Of a stretch of 64,000 bases of DNA, positions 1 to 8,359 are shown piece by piece. This DNA is from Oscillospiraceae bacterium (GTDB taxonomy: Bacteria > Bacillota > Clostridia > Oscillospirales > Ruminococcaceae). The DNA lies in contig JAQUYD010000003.1 in NCBI GenBank assembly GCA_028692035.1, forward strand, positions 1 to 64,000. The letters run 5' to 3'. The position numbers were made by a program, and so were the translations under genes. The stretch's first letter is position 1. Each line of letters opens with the position of its first letter. Below the pieces are notes generated by a model, which worked only from the letters and a program-made list of their open reading frames with translations, was not told the DNA's origin and made no database searches.

Positions 1-122
1 TAAATTCAAGCAGGCACCGAAAACTAATCAGCATTATTGCTCGTTAGCGATACCCTGCTCGTTAACGAAAGCTCGCCGACGGCAGAAAATGGTGCATTGT
101 ATCAAAGTAGTGCAGGAAACAC
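1..122. other. non-coding left edge with a short repeated motif
   Basis: No supportable gene is visible. A 13-base motif TGCTCGTTA(G/A)CGA occurs at 38-50 and again at 56-68, and the second copy contains the perfect palindrome TCGTTAACGA. The function is unknown; it may be a regulatory site or debris of the gene that once lay to the left. Confidence 0.3.
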
Positions 123-161
123 AAAAACGTCGCTTAAGTTTTCGCTTAAGCGACGTTTTTT
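123..161. terminator. hairpin terminator
   Basis: A perfect 12-bp stem (ACGTCGCTTAAG with its complement) closes a 6-nt TTTTCG loop. It is flanked by five A on the left and six T on the right, so it could end transcription from either side. Confidence 0.8.
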
Positions 162-166
162 CATAG

Positions 167-402
167 GGGGGATTATCCCAGGCGCACGATAGCTTTCTAA
201 ATGCCATAAAAGGTCTGGGACATCGAATATCAGAAGTTTTTCATTCGGAAGTTGATGCAAAAATTCTTTTTTACTTCGGTTTGTGCAATGGGGCGGGATG
301 GGCGACTAAACTTGACAAATCGCCGGTTGTGCTCATTGGCGCAGAAAAAATCGTCGAATTAAATTGGCTTGATGCCAAAAATATAATTGCTGTGCTTTAT
401 AG
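167..402 (+). pseudogene. truncated metalloprotease-like gene remnant
   Basis: An open frame follows a stop codon at 164-166 and encodes a stretch including HRISEVFHSEVDAKILFYFG, then GLCNGAGWATKLD and VVLIGAEKIVELNW. This resembles clostridial proteins in which such a segment leads into a zinc-binding HExxH motif. Here resemblance stops after NIIAVLY, just where HExxH would be expected, and the frame then runs through the terminator at 423-464. No ribosome site or upstream portion is present, because a terminator sits immediately before the fragment. Both ends therefore appear lost. The family assignment is from memory of the motif context and is uncertain. Confidence 0.45.
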
Positions 403-422
403 GGTATTTGTTTCGGTGAATC

Positions 423-464
423 AATCACAAAAGAGGGCAGCGACCGCTGCCCTCTTTTGTGATT
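423..464. terminator. bidirectional terminator (20-bp perfect stem)
   Basis: AATCACAAAAGAGGGCAGCG and its exact complement are separated by only two bases. A-rich and T-rich segments lie within the stem on both strands. It lies just past the stop codon of the minus-strand lipoprotein gene that ends at 475. Confidence 0.85.
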
Positions 465-474
465 TCCGCCCTTT

Positions 475-1548
475 TTACGACGCGGTTTCCGCATCAGACA
501 AGGGGATAATCAAGGCGTCGAAAATACTATGGGGCGTCCGCCCCTCGCGGTAATATGTAACGGCGTTGATGCGGTATCCAGAATAGACCCCAAACACTGG
601 CGGCAAAACATTGACGCGCATCGGCGCAAGCGGTCCGTACTGTTCTTCAAACGCGGTTCTTTCCTCTTGCAGCCGCTCCATAATGGCAGATGGGTCTTCT
701 GCTGGAAGGGACTCGATCGTTTTGTGTTCCGGCCTAGGATAATCTTGGGGGCAAGCCGAGCCAAGATAGTTCGCCGCAATTTCTGCGTTTTGTTCTTTTG
801 AAAGGATCCCCGAATCGATAAGCCGTTGGCCCCAGTAGTGAGAAGCGCTCATGGTGGCGTCTCCCCTTAAAAAATATTTGTAAACGACAACATGATCCTT
901 TCGGATCCCAGCCTCCAATTCGCAGTCCAAATGGTACCATACGCCATCAATCTTCACCCGGTTCCATGCATGATCCGTCAGCCCGCCCTCCACGGCATAG
1001 GTCAGACCTGGAACGTATTCTGCCTCCAGCCCCATCGCCGTCAACAGCATGAAAAGGGCGCTGGCATAATCTTCACAGGCGCCCTGGCCAAAGACTAGCA
1101 TGCTCAACGACCGGTTTTCGATGTAATCCGGTATTCTGTCGCCGCTGCTGCGCAGGCGCCAGATATCGAATGCGACCGGCTCTGCAAAGGTCCCTTTTTC
1201 GATCAGGAAATCAAAGGCGGCCTTTGTTTTTTCGTACTCGCTCATATCCGGATCGTAAAACTGCTCAAGGCAGTCTGCAACAACGGTCGCAATATATTCG
1301 TCCGTCGTCGGCAGTTCCTGCTCCGGTGCGGACTGCGCCTGCTCCGGTGCGGAAATGGCGCCGGATTCCTCCAAATTCTCGGATACTGGAAACGAAGATG
1401 GCGTTACCGCCCCTTGTCCTTCGGCGCATCCGCACAAACAAAAAAGCAGACTTAGCACGGCGATAAAAGAGGTGATATAGCGAACCCGCTTTGCGCATCT
1501 CGGCGCAAGCGTTTTTTTAGCGCCACCGGTCAAAGATCTGTCTCTCAC
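475..1548 (-). CDS. transglutaminase-like domain lipoprotein
   Basis: A 357-residue secreted lipoprotein. The GTG at 1548 is chosen because AGGAGGG lies 8 nt upstream of it; an earlier in-frame TTG at 1566 would place that ribosome site inside the gene. After a positive N-terminus and a hydrophobic segment comes lipobox LCGC, with lipidated Cys41. The mature part opens with a Ser/Glu/Pro-rich linker followed by a transglutaminase-like fold. The papain-type triad is visible as Cys in GACEDYA, His in DHAWNRV and Asp in YHLDCE. Such proteins probably act as proteases or cross-linkers at the cell surface; the substrate is unknown. It is a single gene between the 423-464 terminator and a MerR-type promoter. 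Confidence 0.8.
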   Translation of the reverse strand: MRDRSLTGGAKKTLAPRCAKRVRYITSFIAVLSLLFCLCGCAEGQGAVTPSSFPVSENLEESGAISAPEQAQSAPEQELPTTDEYIATVVADCLEQFYDPDMSEYEKTKAAFDFLIEKGTFAEPVAFDIWRLRSSGDRIPDYIENRSLSMLVFGQGACEDYASALFMLLTAMGLEAEYVPGLTYAVEGGLTDHAWNRVKIDGVWYHLDCELEAGIRKDHVVVYKYFLRGDATMSASHYWGQRLIDSGILSKEQNAEIAANYLGSACPQDYPRPEHKTIESLPAEDPSAIMERLQEERTAFEEQYGPLAPMRVNVLPPVFGVYSGYRINAVTYYREGRTPHSIFDALIIPLSDAETAS

Positions 1549-1588
1549 GGTGATAACCCTCCTCAAAATGGATTTTTCTGTGAAGCAC

Positions 1589-1619
1589 AGTGTATCACTT
1601 GGTGTTCACTCCAAGTCAA
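1589..1619 (-). promoter_or_regulatory. MerR-type promoter/operator with 19-bp spacer
   Basis: On the minus strand TTGACT (1619-1614) and TACACT (1594-1589) are separated by 19 bp. The 20-bp dyad ACTTGGTGTTCACTCCAAGT (1597-1616, plus strand) fills the spacer, with 8 of 10 positions symmetric in each half. An over-long spacer filled by a dyad is the hallmark of MerR-family activated promoters. It drives the lipoprotein gene starting at 1548. No MerR gene is present in the window. Confidence 0.65.
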
Positions 1620-1688
1620 GGTTTTTTTATCTGGCAAGGTCGGCCCGAAAAATCTTGTCCCTCTGACAGGTGCAATTGGGGGACTGCC

Positions 1689-1717
1689 TTGTTCTTTTTC
1701 GATATTCCTGGTATAAT
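1689..1717 (+). promoter_or_regulatory. sigma-A type promoter
   Basis: TTGTTC and a perfect TATAAT are separated by 17 bp, about 130 bp upstream of the PH-domain gene at 1847. No other conspicuous element was seen in the 1620-1846 gap. Confidence 0.6.
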
Positions 1718-1846
1718 TAAAAAAATCCTTCTGCTGCTATCAACCGCCCTGCACGTCCTATGGCGGCTTTCGTCCCTGTTTTGCAAAATAGGCCCGGGCG
1801 CGGGGCGGTCGTTCCGTTATTTTTTTATTTTGGAGGGAGCATCATC

Positions 1847-2254
1847 ATGGAACCGATGAAAAATCAGCTTTGGACCGATAAGCCTCACAATTTTTTGGGT
1901 CTTGCCCTCAACTTCACCCGCTATATTATTACAACAGAAAAATTTATCACCCGGAAAGGTTTTTTGAACATCCACGAGGATGAGATCATGCTTTACCGGG
2001 TCACCGACAAAAAACTGTCCCTCCCCCTCTCCCAGCGGATTTTCGGCTGCGGCACCATTACCCTGCACGCCAAGGACAGCGATACGCCCACCAAGGAGCT
2101 TCGTTCCATCAAAGGGCCCCGCGCCGTCATGGAACTGCTGGATGAGGCCGTTCAGCAGGCCCGGCAGATCAATCTGGTGCAGGGCCGCGATATGGTCGGC
2201 GCCTTAAACCAGGATCCCTGCGAAGACGACGGCGAAAATTGCCAGTTTGAATAA
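1847..2254 (+). CDS. bacterial PH-domain (YdbS-like) protein
   Basis: A 135-residue protein; the ATG at 1847 follows GGAGGG with normal spacing. The segment FTRYIITTEKFITRKGFLNI, followed by YRVTDKKLSLPLSQRIFGCGTITL and a conserved-looking LRSIKGPRAVMELL, matches the bacterial PH (bPH_2/YdbS) fold. That fold normally sits on the membrane face, but this version has no transmembrane segment of its own. The C-terminus is acidic with two Cys. It ends 36 bp before the MATE exporter gene and is probably co-transcribed with it. The biological role is unknown. Confidence 0.65.
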   Translation: MEPMKNQLWTDKPHNFLGLALNFTRYIITTEKFITRKGFLNIHEDEIMLYRVTDKKLSLPLSQRIFGCGTITLHAKDSDTPTKELRSIKGPRAVMELLDEAVQQARQINLVQGRDMVGALNQDPCEDDGENCQFE

Positions 2255-2290
2255 TGCCGTTTTCGGCCAGATGAAAGGAAGTCGGCTTAA

Positions 2291-3682
2291 TTGAAGAAAA
2301 CCGCTCAGGCGGATTTTGGCGTTGGAAAGATCGGCACGCTGTTATTCTCGATGGCTGTTCCGGCTATTACTGCCCAGATCATCAACCTTTTATATAACAT
2401 CGTTGACCGGATGTACATCGGCCACATTCCCGTAATCGGCGCCACCGCCCTCACCGGCGTAGGCGTAACCTTTCCGGTCATCACCCTGATCACCGCGTTT
2501 AGCTCGCTGATCGGTATGGGCGGTGCGGCCCGGGCGGCGATTTTTATGGGCCGCCGGGACAATCTCACGGCGGAAGAAATCCTGGGCAACTGCTGTGCAG
2601 CGCTCCTTTGTATCTCTGTGGTTCTCACCGCTGTGATCCTTTTGTTCTGCGAGCCGCTGTTGATGGCCTTTGGCGCCAGCACCATCGGGTACGCCGCCGG
2701 ATACCTGCGGATTTACGCCGCCGGGACCATTTTTGTACAGACTGTGATGGGTCTAAACATGTTTATCACCTCCCAGGGTTTTGCCCGGGTAGGGATGAAA
2801 ACCACCATCATCGGCGCGGCCTGTAATATTGTGCTGGACCCGATCTTCATTTTCGTTCTGGATTTGGGGGTACAGGGCGCCGCATGGGCAACAATCCTCT
2901 CTCAGGCTGTCTCCGCCGTGTGGGTACTGGCGTTTCTAACCGGTCAAAAAACCACCCTGCACATCCGCCGCGCCCATCTGCGGTTAAATCCAAAAATCAT
3001 CGGCCCGGTGCTGGCGCTGGGGATTTCCCCCTTTATTATGCAGTCCACCGAAAGCCTTCTGTCCATCTGCTTTAATACCCAGTTGCAACGCTTCGGCGGC
3101 GATTCTGCCGTAGGCGCCATGGCGATTTTGACCAGCGTAATGCAATTTGGCATGCTCCCGCTAATGGGTTTGACCCAGGGGGCCCAGCCCATCATCAGCT
3201 ACAATTTTGGCGCCCGCAACGCCGATCGGGTCAAAAAAGCGTTCCATCTTTTGCTAACCTGCTGCATGGTTTTCACCTGCGTTTTGTGGGCCGGCTGTAT
3301 GCTGGTTCCCCAGGCGTTCATCTTGATCTTCAGCTCCGACGCGGCGCTGGTCGGGACCTCTGTCTGGGCGATGCGCGTTTACATGGGGACTTTCCTGTTT
3401 TTCGGCGCGCAGATCGCCTGCCAGCAAACCTTCATCGCCTTAGGCCAGGCGGCTGTCTCCCTGTTTTTGGCCCTGCTGCGAAAGGTGATCCTGCTGATCC
3501 CTTTGATTTTTATTCTGCCGCTGTTTTTTCAGGACAAGGTGTTCGCCGTATTTCTGGCGGAACCGGTGGCGGATTTTCTGGCCGTGAGCGTGACCGTACT
3601 GATGTTTACCTTCCGCTTCCGAAAAATCCTGGCGGACCTGCAAAACGATCCGCCCGGCCCCCGCCCCGGAGCGACCGCGTAG
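2291..3682 (+). CDS. MATE family efflux transporter
   Basis: A 463-residue polytopic membrane protein with about 12 hydrophobic segments in two related halves. The start YxxDxxFGxGKIGxLLFSMAVP-type region (ADFGVGKIGTLLFSMAVPAI) followed by NLLYNIVDRMYIGHI is typical of MATE/DinF transporters, which exchange drugs or metabolites for Na+ or H+. A second-half copy of the pattern is GLTQGAQPIISYNFGA. The TTG start is preceded by AAAGGAAG. The length is normal for the family. The substrate cannot be read from sequence. Confidence 0.88.
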   Translation: MKKTAQADFGVGKIGTLLFSMAVPAITAQIINLLYNIVDRMYIGHIPVIGATALTGVGVTFPVITLITAFSSLIGMGGAARAAIFMGRRDNLTAEEILGNCCAALLCISVVLTAVILLFCEPLLMAFGASTIGYAAGYLRIYAAGTIFVQTVMGLNMFITSQGFARVGMKTTIIGAACNIVLDPIFIFVLDLGVQGAAWATILSQAVSAVWVLAFLTGQKTTLHIRRAHLRLNPKIIGPVLALGISPFIMQSTESLLSICFNTQLQRFGGDSAVGAMAILTSVMQFGMLPLMGLTQGAQPIISYNFGARNADRVKKAFHLLLTCCMVFTCVLWAGCMLVPQAFILIFSSDAALVGTSVWAMRVYMGTFLFFGAQIACQQTFIALGQAAVSLFLALLRKVILLIPLIFILPLFFQDKVFAVFLAEPVADFLAVSVTVLMFTFRFRKILADLQNDPPGPRPGATA

Positions 3683-3703
3683 GAAACGCTTTTCTGTTCT
3701 CGC

Positions 3704-3734
3704 AAAAACGGCGCTTTTGGGAGCGCCGTTTTTT
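3704..3734 (+). terminator. rho-independent terminator
   Basis: The stem AACGGCGCT/AGCGCCGTT with a 6-nt loop is followed by six T, 22 bp after the MATE stop codon. A-rich flanks on the other side would allow bidirectional use. Confidence 0.85.
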
Positions 3735-3753
3735 GTCTCTTACCCTGCACTGA

Positions 3754-3782
3754 TTGTTTTTCTTTGATCCCGCGTGTATAAT
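3754..3782 (+). promoter_or_regulatory. sigma-A type promoter
   Basis: TTGTTT and TATAAT are separated by 17 bp, ending 55 bp before the ATG at 3838. Confidence 0.65.
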
Positions 3783-3837
3783 AAAGGTATTGATTGTTGC
3801 CTTCTATGCTTGACTGATAACTATGAGGAGGTTTTTT

Positions 3838-4236
3838 ATGACTGCCAACGGCGTTTTACTGCGTTTTTCCTGCCAAAACGGAGAGCAATACGATAACATC
3901 GGCGCGTTTTGGGACTATATGGCCGGTTTTTACCCCATCGAAACATTAAGCGGAATCGGCTTTGGCTGGAAGGACGACAGCCTTTCCTACCTGATCGGCT
4001 GGGTGGATCAGGAACCGCTCTCTTTGCCGGAAACGCTCCAAGCCGATTATCCCCAGGCGCAGGCGGCGCGGATCGACCTGCCTGACAGCGGCTGGCTAAC
4101 GTATGACTGCCGGACCGACGGGCTGGACGAGGCCTACGACCAGATTTACCGGGACGGCCCTTTGGATTACGAAATCGAGCGGTTTGACGGCAGCGGAAAC
4201 TGCCGACTGCTGGTTTTTCGGGCGCCGAAAAAATAA
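3838..4236 (+). CDS. small GyrI-like/uncharacterised protein
   Basis: A 132-residue soluble acidic protein. The ATG at 3838 is used because GAGGAGG directly precedes it; an in-frame ATG at 3823 would overlap that ribosome site. The alternating strand pattern, with YPIETLSGIGFGWKDDSLSYLIGW and a closing DEAYDQIYRDGPLDYEIERF, resembles stand-alone effector-binding (GyrI-like/AraC-effector) domains, which bind small molecules. The match is by eye and moderate. The next gene follows after 35 bp with its own ribosome site, so it may be read with the trkA pair. Confidence 0.5.
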   Translation: MTANGVLLRFSCQNGEQYDNIGAFWDYMAGFYPIETLSGIGFGWKDDSLSYLIGWVDQEPLSLPETLQADYPQAQAARIDLPDSGWLTYDCRTDGLDEAYDQIYRDGPLDYEIERFDGSGNCRLLVFRAPKK

Positions 4237-4271
4237 CACCAGTTCCATTCCCTTATAAATTGGAGGAAGCT

Positions 4272-4889
4272 ATGAATATTTTGATTGTCGGGTGCGGTAA
4301 GGTCGGCTCCATGCTGGCTTCTGAGCTGAGCCGGATGGGCCATGATGTGGCGGTGCTGGACCGGGAAGAATCCCACTTTGCTTTGCTGGACTCGGATTTT
4401 TCCGGCTATACCCTCAGCGGCATCCCCATCGACCAAGACGTGCTCAAACGGGCGGGGATCGAAGGATGCGACGCCATTTTAGCCATGACCGAGGACGACA
4501 ATGTCAACATCATGATCTGCCAGATGGCCAAGGAGCTCTTCCACACCAAAACGGTGCTGGCCCGGATCTTTGACCCCAAGCGCGAAAAGATTTTCTCCAC
4601 CTTTGATATCCGCACCATCAGCCCGACCAACCTCACCGTAGACGTGGTACTTTCCGCCCTGTCCGGGTCTTACGAGGCGCGGCATACCCTGATTGGCAAC
4701 GCCACCCTGTCCTATTACACCGTCCATCCGCAAAAGGAATGGATCGGCCGATACTTAAAAGATTTGAACCTGCCCGATACCCATCTGCTTGGCGCGCTGC
4801 ATTTAAACGGCGATTTCACCCTGGCTCTCAACGACCAACAGACGTTGCAGCCTGGCGACCTGCTGATCGCGGCGCGGCGAATCGATTAA
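4272..4889 (+). CDS. TrkA-family potassium uptake regulator (first of pair)
   Basis: A 205-residue RCK protein; the ATG at 4272 follows GGAGG. The N-terminal Rossmann domain starts NILIVGCGKVGSMLASEL (GxGxxG) with an acidic residue closing strand 2 in VLDREE. The C-terminal TrkA-C domain includes a LLIAARRID end. In TrkA/KtrA systems this cytoplasmic subunit gates a membrane K+ channel in response to NAD(H)/ATP-type nucleotides. A second TrkA gene follows 24 bp downstream, so the two may assemble as a mixed ring. No TrkH/KtrB membrane subunit lies in this window. Confidence 0.85.
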   Translation: MNILIVGCGKVGSMLASELSRMGHDVAVLDREESHFALLDSDFSGYTLSGIPIDQDVLKRAGIEGCDAILAMTEDDNVNIMICQMAKELFHTKTVLARIFDPKREKIFSTFDIRTISPTNLTVDVVLSALSGSYEARHTLIGNATLSYYTVHPQKEWIGRYLKDLNLPDTHLLGALHLNGDFTLALNDQQTLQPGDLLIAARRID

Positions 4890-4913
4890 ACTTGAAACGA
4901 TGGAGAGATTGCG

Positions 4914-5573
4914 ATGAAAGTGATTGTAGTCGGCGGCGGTAAAATCGGGTTTTACCTAACCCAGACGCTGCTGGAGCACGGGCATGACCCGGTGCTCATC
5001 GAAAAAGACCCTGCCGCTTGCCACCGGATCGCCAACAGCCTGGACCTACCGGTCATCCAAGGGGACGGCTCGTCGCTGGATACGTTGGAAAGCGCCGGCA
5101 TCCGCGGGTGCGACGCGCTGATTGGCGTAACCGGGCAGGACGAGGACAATCTGGTGGCCTGCCAGCTTGCCAAACGTCATTTCGGCATTGGCCGTACCGT
5201 TGCGCGGGTGAACAACCCCAAAAATCTGTCGGTGATGAAACAGCTGGGCGTTGACATTCCAATCAGCAGCACCGACAATATCGCCCGGCTTTTGGAGCAT
5301 GAGGTGGATACGGCGGTCATCAAAGAGCTGATGAGCTTAAACCGAGGCGAGGCTTCCTTAAGTGAACTGGAGCTGCCCCAGGATTACAAATTTCACGGCA
5401 AAACCTTAAGTCAGATGAATCTGCCGGTGGAATCCATTGTTGTCTCCATCTTCCGGGACGGCAGCCTGATCATCCCCCGCGGCAACACGCAGCTTTTAAG
5501 CGGAGACCGTATGGTTGTCATGTGCAAAAGCCAGGTGATGCACGAACTGTGCCGTCGGCTGGAGTTAAACTAG
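4914..5573 (+). CDS. TrkA-family potassium uptake regulator (second of pair)
   Basis: A 219-residue paralogue of the preceding gene. It shows MKVIVVGGGKIGFYLTQTLL, VLIEKDP (Glu after strand 2), IQGDGSSLDTLESAGI and a TrkA-C domain ending MVVMCKSQVMHELCRRLEL. TGGAGAGA precedes the ATG. The domain architecture is the same as its neighbour, but the adenosine-binding acidic residue differs (Glu here, Asp there), hinting at different nucleotide preference. It lies 9 bp upstream of the methyltransferase gene. Confidence 0.87.
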   Translation: MKVIVVGGGKIGFYLTQTLLEHGHDPVLIEKDPAACHRIANSLDLPVIQGDGSSLDTLESAGIRGCDALIGVTGQDEDNLVACQLAKRHFGIGRTVARVNNPKNLSVMKQLGVDIPISSTDNIARLLEHEVDTAVIKELMSLNRGEASLSELELPQDYKFHGKTLSQMNLPVESIVVSIFRDGSLIIPRGNTQLLSGDRMVVMCKSQVMHELCRRLELN

Positions 5574-5582
5574 GGGGGACTT

Positions 5583-6308
5583 ATGGAACAATCCGTCCAG
5601 TGGGAAGCGCTGGGCCCTTCCCTTTCCATCTGCGTCAGTCCCGCCCATAAGTTTGGGACCGATGCGTTTCTGCTCTCCGATTTTGCCGCGCCCCGGCGTA
5701 AGGATCTTTGTTGCGATTTGGGTACTGGCTGTGGCATTATCCCGCTTTTATGGTTCCGGGACCAGCCGCCCCAGCTATGCTATGGCGTGGACGTGCAAGC
5801 CCAGGCCGTCTGGCAGTTGGAACAAACGGTGCGGGAAAACGGCCTACATGGGCGGCTGCTCCCTCTTTTGGCCGATTTGAAAACCCTTTCCGTTCTTCCC
5901 TGCGGGCCACTGGATCTGGTGACCTGCAATCCGCCCTATAAAGCCCAAGGCAGCGGCATTTTAAGTGAAACAGCCGCGGAAAAAATCGCCCGGCACGAGG
6001 TGCTGTGTACCATCGAGGACGTCTGCCAGGCAGCCGGACGGCTGCTTCGCTTTGGCGGGCGGCTGTGTTTGTGCCAGCGGCCAGAGCGGCTGTGCGACAC
6101 CCTGTGTGCCATGCGGGAGGCTGGAATCGAACCCAAACGGTTGCGCTTTGTCCAGCAGCGGCACGATACGCCCCCTTGGCTGTTTCTCGTCGAGGGAAAA
6201 AAAGGCTCCAAACCCCATATAACGGTGCAACCGCCCCTTTTGATCGAAGGGGAAGGAGGCTTTTCCCGGGAGCTGCTGGACATTTATCACAAACAGGAGA
6301 ATCTCTAA
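5583..6308 (+). CDS. yabB: TrmN6/YabB-type tRNA adenine methyltransferase
   Basis: A 241-residue class I SAM-dependent methyltransferase. Motif I is CDLGTGCGIIPLL, and the N6-adenine signature NPPY occurs in VTCNPPYKAQGSG. Family members methylate the N6 of an adenosine in tRNA(Val) or act as close relatives of unknown target. In Bacillus the same gene (yabB) sits just upstream of rsmI (yabC), the arrangement seen here with a 16-bp gap. GGGGGGA precedes the ATG. Confidence 0.8.
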   Translation: MEQSVQWEALGPSLSICVSPAHKFGTDAFLLSDFAAPRRKDLCCDLGTGCGIIPLLWFRDQPPQLCYGVDVQAQAVWQLEQTVRENGLHGRLLPLLADLKTLSVLPCGPLDLVTCNPPYKAQGSGILSETAAEKIARHEVLCTIEDVCQAAGRLLRFGGRLCLCQRPERLCDTLCAMREAGIEPKRLRFVQQRHDTPPWLFLVEGKKGSKPHITVQPPLLIEGEGGFSRELLDIYHKQENL

Positions 6309-6324
6309 GACAGGAAGGTGCCCT

Positions 6325-7149
6325 ATGACCGGAACTTTATATGTGGTTGGAACCCCCATCGGGAATTTGTCCGATCTTTCGCCCCGGGCAGCGCAAACCC
6401 TGCGGGAGGTGGACTTCATTGCCGCGGAGGATACCCGGGTCACCCAAAAGCTGCTCAATCATTTTGAGATCAAAAAGCCCATGACCAGCTATTACCAGCA
6501 CAATTTGCGGGAGCGGGGCGAAGAGATCCTGGCCCGCATTGAATCCGGCGAAAACTGCGCCATCGTCACCGATGCGGGTATGCCCTGCATCTCCGACCCC
6601 GGCGAAGATTTGGTAGGTCTGTGCGCCGCCCGTGGCATTCCCACCGTCGTGATCCCCGGCCCCTCCGCCGCGATCAGCGCCCTTGCGGTTTCAGGATTGC
6701 CCACCTCCCGCTTTTCTTTTGAGGGCTTTTTGAGCACCAACAATAAAAATCGGGCGGCGCACCTACGGGAGATTGTAAATGACCGCCACACCCTGATTTT
6801 TTTTGAAGCGCCTCACAAGCTAATCTACACCCTGCAGGATATGCTGGCGGTGCTGGGGGACCGGCGCGTCGCCCTGTGCCGGGAGCTGACCAAGCTGCAC
6901 GAAGAGGTCATCCGCACCACCTTTTCCGGGGCCTTAGCGCAATACCGGGAAAAATCGCCACGGGGAGAATATGTCCTGATCGTCGAAGGGGCGCCGGAGC
7001 CGGAAAGGACCTCCCTATCCCTTGATGAGGCGGTCGGGCAGGTCAAAGCCCTGCGGGAATCGGGGATCTCTGTGTCCGATGCGGCAAAACAGGTGGCCAA
7101 GGAAACTGGCTACAAAAAAGGAGACCTGTACCGTTTGGCCCTGCAATAG
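6325..7149 (+). CDS. rsmI: 16S rRNA (cytidine-1402-2'-O)-methyltransferase RsmI
   Basis: A 274-residue tetrapyrrole-methylase-fold enzyme that adds the 2'-O-methyl of C1402 in the ribosomal decoding centre. Diagnostic segments are LYVVGTPIGNLSDLSPRA at the N-terminus, AAEDTRVTQKLL, TDAGMPCISDPG and VIPGPSAAISALAVSG. The length is normal. AGGAAGG precedes the ATG. It probably forms an operon with the upstream methyltransferase. Confidence 0.95.
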   Translation: MTGTLYVVGTPIGNLSDLSPRAAQTLREVDFIAAEDTRVTQKLLNHFEIKKPMTSYYQHNLRERGEEILARIESGENCAIVTDAGMPCISDPGEDLVGLCAARGIPTVVIPGPSAAISALAVSGLPTSRFSFEGFLSTNNKNRAAHLREIVNDRHTLIFFEAPHKLIYTLQDMLAVLGDRRVALCRELTKLHEEVIRTTFSGALAQYREKSPRGEYVLIVEGAPEPERTSLSLDEAVGQVKALRESGISVSDAAKQVAKETGYKKGDLYRLALQ

Positions 7150-7271
7150 CTGTTTCCGTCTTCATTGTCCTTTTTTCAATTTGCACCAAATCCGTCGCTT
7201 CGAACCGATTCGAGGCGGCTTCTTTTTTGCCTTTTTTTCGCATATTCTTTAGCAAAAAGGGGGCGGATTTT

Positions 7272-8258
7272 TTGCAAATTTTGCTTTTTTTCTCCGTTTT
7301 GGCCCTGATTTTTGTCAATGGCTGGACCGATGCACCCAATGCCATCGCCGGGATCGTCGCCACCGGCGGTATGCATTACCGCCCCGCTGCCTGGATGGCC
7401 GCCGCCTGCAACCTGATGGGGGCGCTGCTTTTTTGCCTGCTGGGCGGACAGGTCGCCAGAACCATGCTGCGCCTGTCTGACTTTGCCCTGGCGGAAAACG
7501 GCGGCCTTTGCGCGCTATCGGGGTGCTTTCTTGCGGTGGTCTTATTCGCCGCTGCCGCCTGGTTTTGGGGCATCCCAACCAGCGAAAGCCATGGGCTGAT
7601 GGCCGGGATGTTGGGCGGCGGGCTGGCGCTGGGCCAAGATGGGGGAATCCGTTGGCAGGATTGGCAGCCGGTGGCGGCAGGGCTCTTTCTCTCGCTGGGC
7701 TTGGGGTTTCTGCTTGGTTTTTTGCTCTACCGGGCCGCCGGGCCAGCCCTTTCGAGCCTGCGGGAAAAGGCTCTTGTGCACTGGCAAAGGGCTGGAGCTG
7801 CTGCTGGAGCATTTATGCACGGCGGGCAGGACGGCCAGAAGTTTTCCGCCGTTCTGGGCCTTGCATGGGCATTGCTCCAGGATGGGCCCGAGGTTCCTTC
7901 GCACCCACAGTTTGCCCTGGCGGCTGTCTGCGCTGTAGCCATGGGGCTCGGCACCCTATGCGGTGGAAAACGAATCATCCAAAAGACCGCCATGGAGATG
8001 GTCCAGATCGATAAATCCCAGGGGGTGGCGGCAGATCTCTCCTCGGCAGGGGCTTTGCTGGCCCTTTCGCTTTTGGGCCTGCCCGTCAGCACCACCCACA
8101 CCAAAACCGCCGCCCTGGCTGGATGCTCTGCCGCCCGGCTCCGAAGCTCGGTCAATCTTTCCATTGTCCGACAGATGCTGGCCGCCTGGCTTTTGACCTT
8201 TCCTTTATGCGGCCTGCTGGCATTTTTTCTAACCCGCCTGTTCCTGGCGCTTCTTTGA
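7272..8258 (+). CDS. PiT family inorganic phosphate transporter
   Basis: About 328 residues. The TTG at 7272 is preferred because AGGGGG sits 8 nt upstream and the protein then starts directly with the first membrane helix; an in-frame TTG at 7227 would add 15 residues. The signature GWTDAPNAIAG near the N-terminus and its inverted second copy around LPVSTTHTKTAALAG (usually an S-x-T-H-x motif) mark the PiT fold, about ten helices, which co-transports metal-phosphate with H+ or Na+. The usual PhoU-like/DUF47 partner gene is not adjacent. Confidence 0.85.
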   Translation: MQILLFFSVLALIFVNGWTDAPNAIAGIVATGGMHYRPAAWMAAACNLMGALLFCLLGGQVARTMLRLSDFALAENGGLCALSGCFLAVVLFAAAAWFWGIPTSESHGLMAGMLGGGLALGQDGGIRWQDWQPVAAGLFLSLGLGFLLGFLLYRAAGPALSSLREKALVHWQRAGAAAGAFMHGGQDGQKFSAVLGLAWALLQDGPEVPSHPQFALAAVCAVAMGLGTLCGGKRIIQKTAMEMVQIDKSQGVAADLSSAGALLALSLLGLPVSTTHTKTAALAGCSAARLRSSVNLSIVRQMLAAWLLTFPLCGLLAFFLTRLFLALL

Positions 8259-8273
8259 TAGGAGCGCTTTTTT
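8247..8273 (+). terminator. short terminator overlapping the phosphate transporter stop
   Basis: A GCGCT/AGCGC stem with an 11-nt loop is followed by six T. The stem begins inside the last codons of the PiT gene. Confidence 0.5.
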
Positions 8274-8359
8274 CTTGTCAAGATAGACCAAACTGCCGGA
8301 ACCGAAGAATCAGGTTCTGTATAGAACACACCAAAATATTTATTTTTATGCATTATTTC

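Noticed and set aside
281-553. Open frame continuing through the 423-464 terminator as a normal 90-residue gene
   Set aside because: The start is a TTG without ribosome site inside a longer degraded frame, and the 3' third is terminator stem and antisense of the lipoprotein gene. Reported instead as a remnant.
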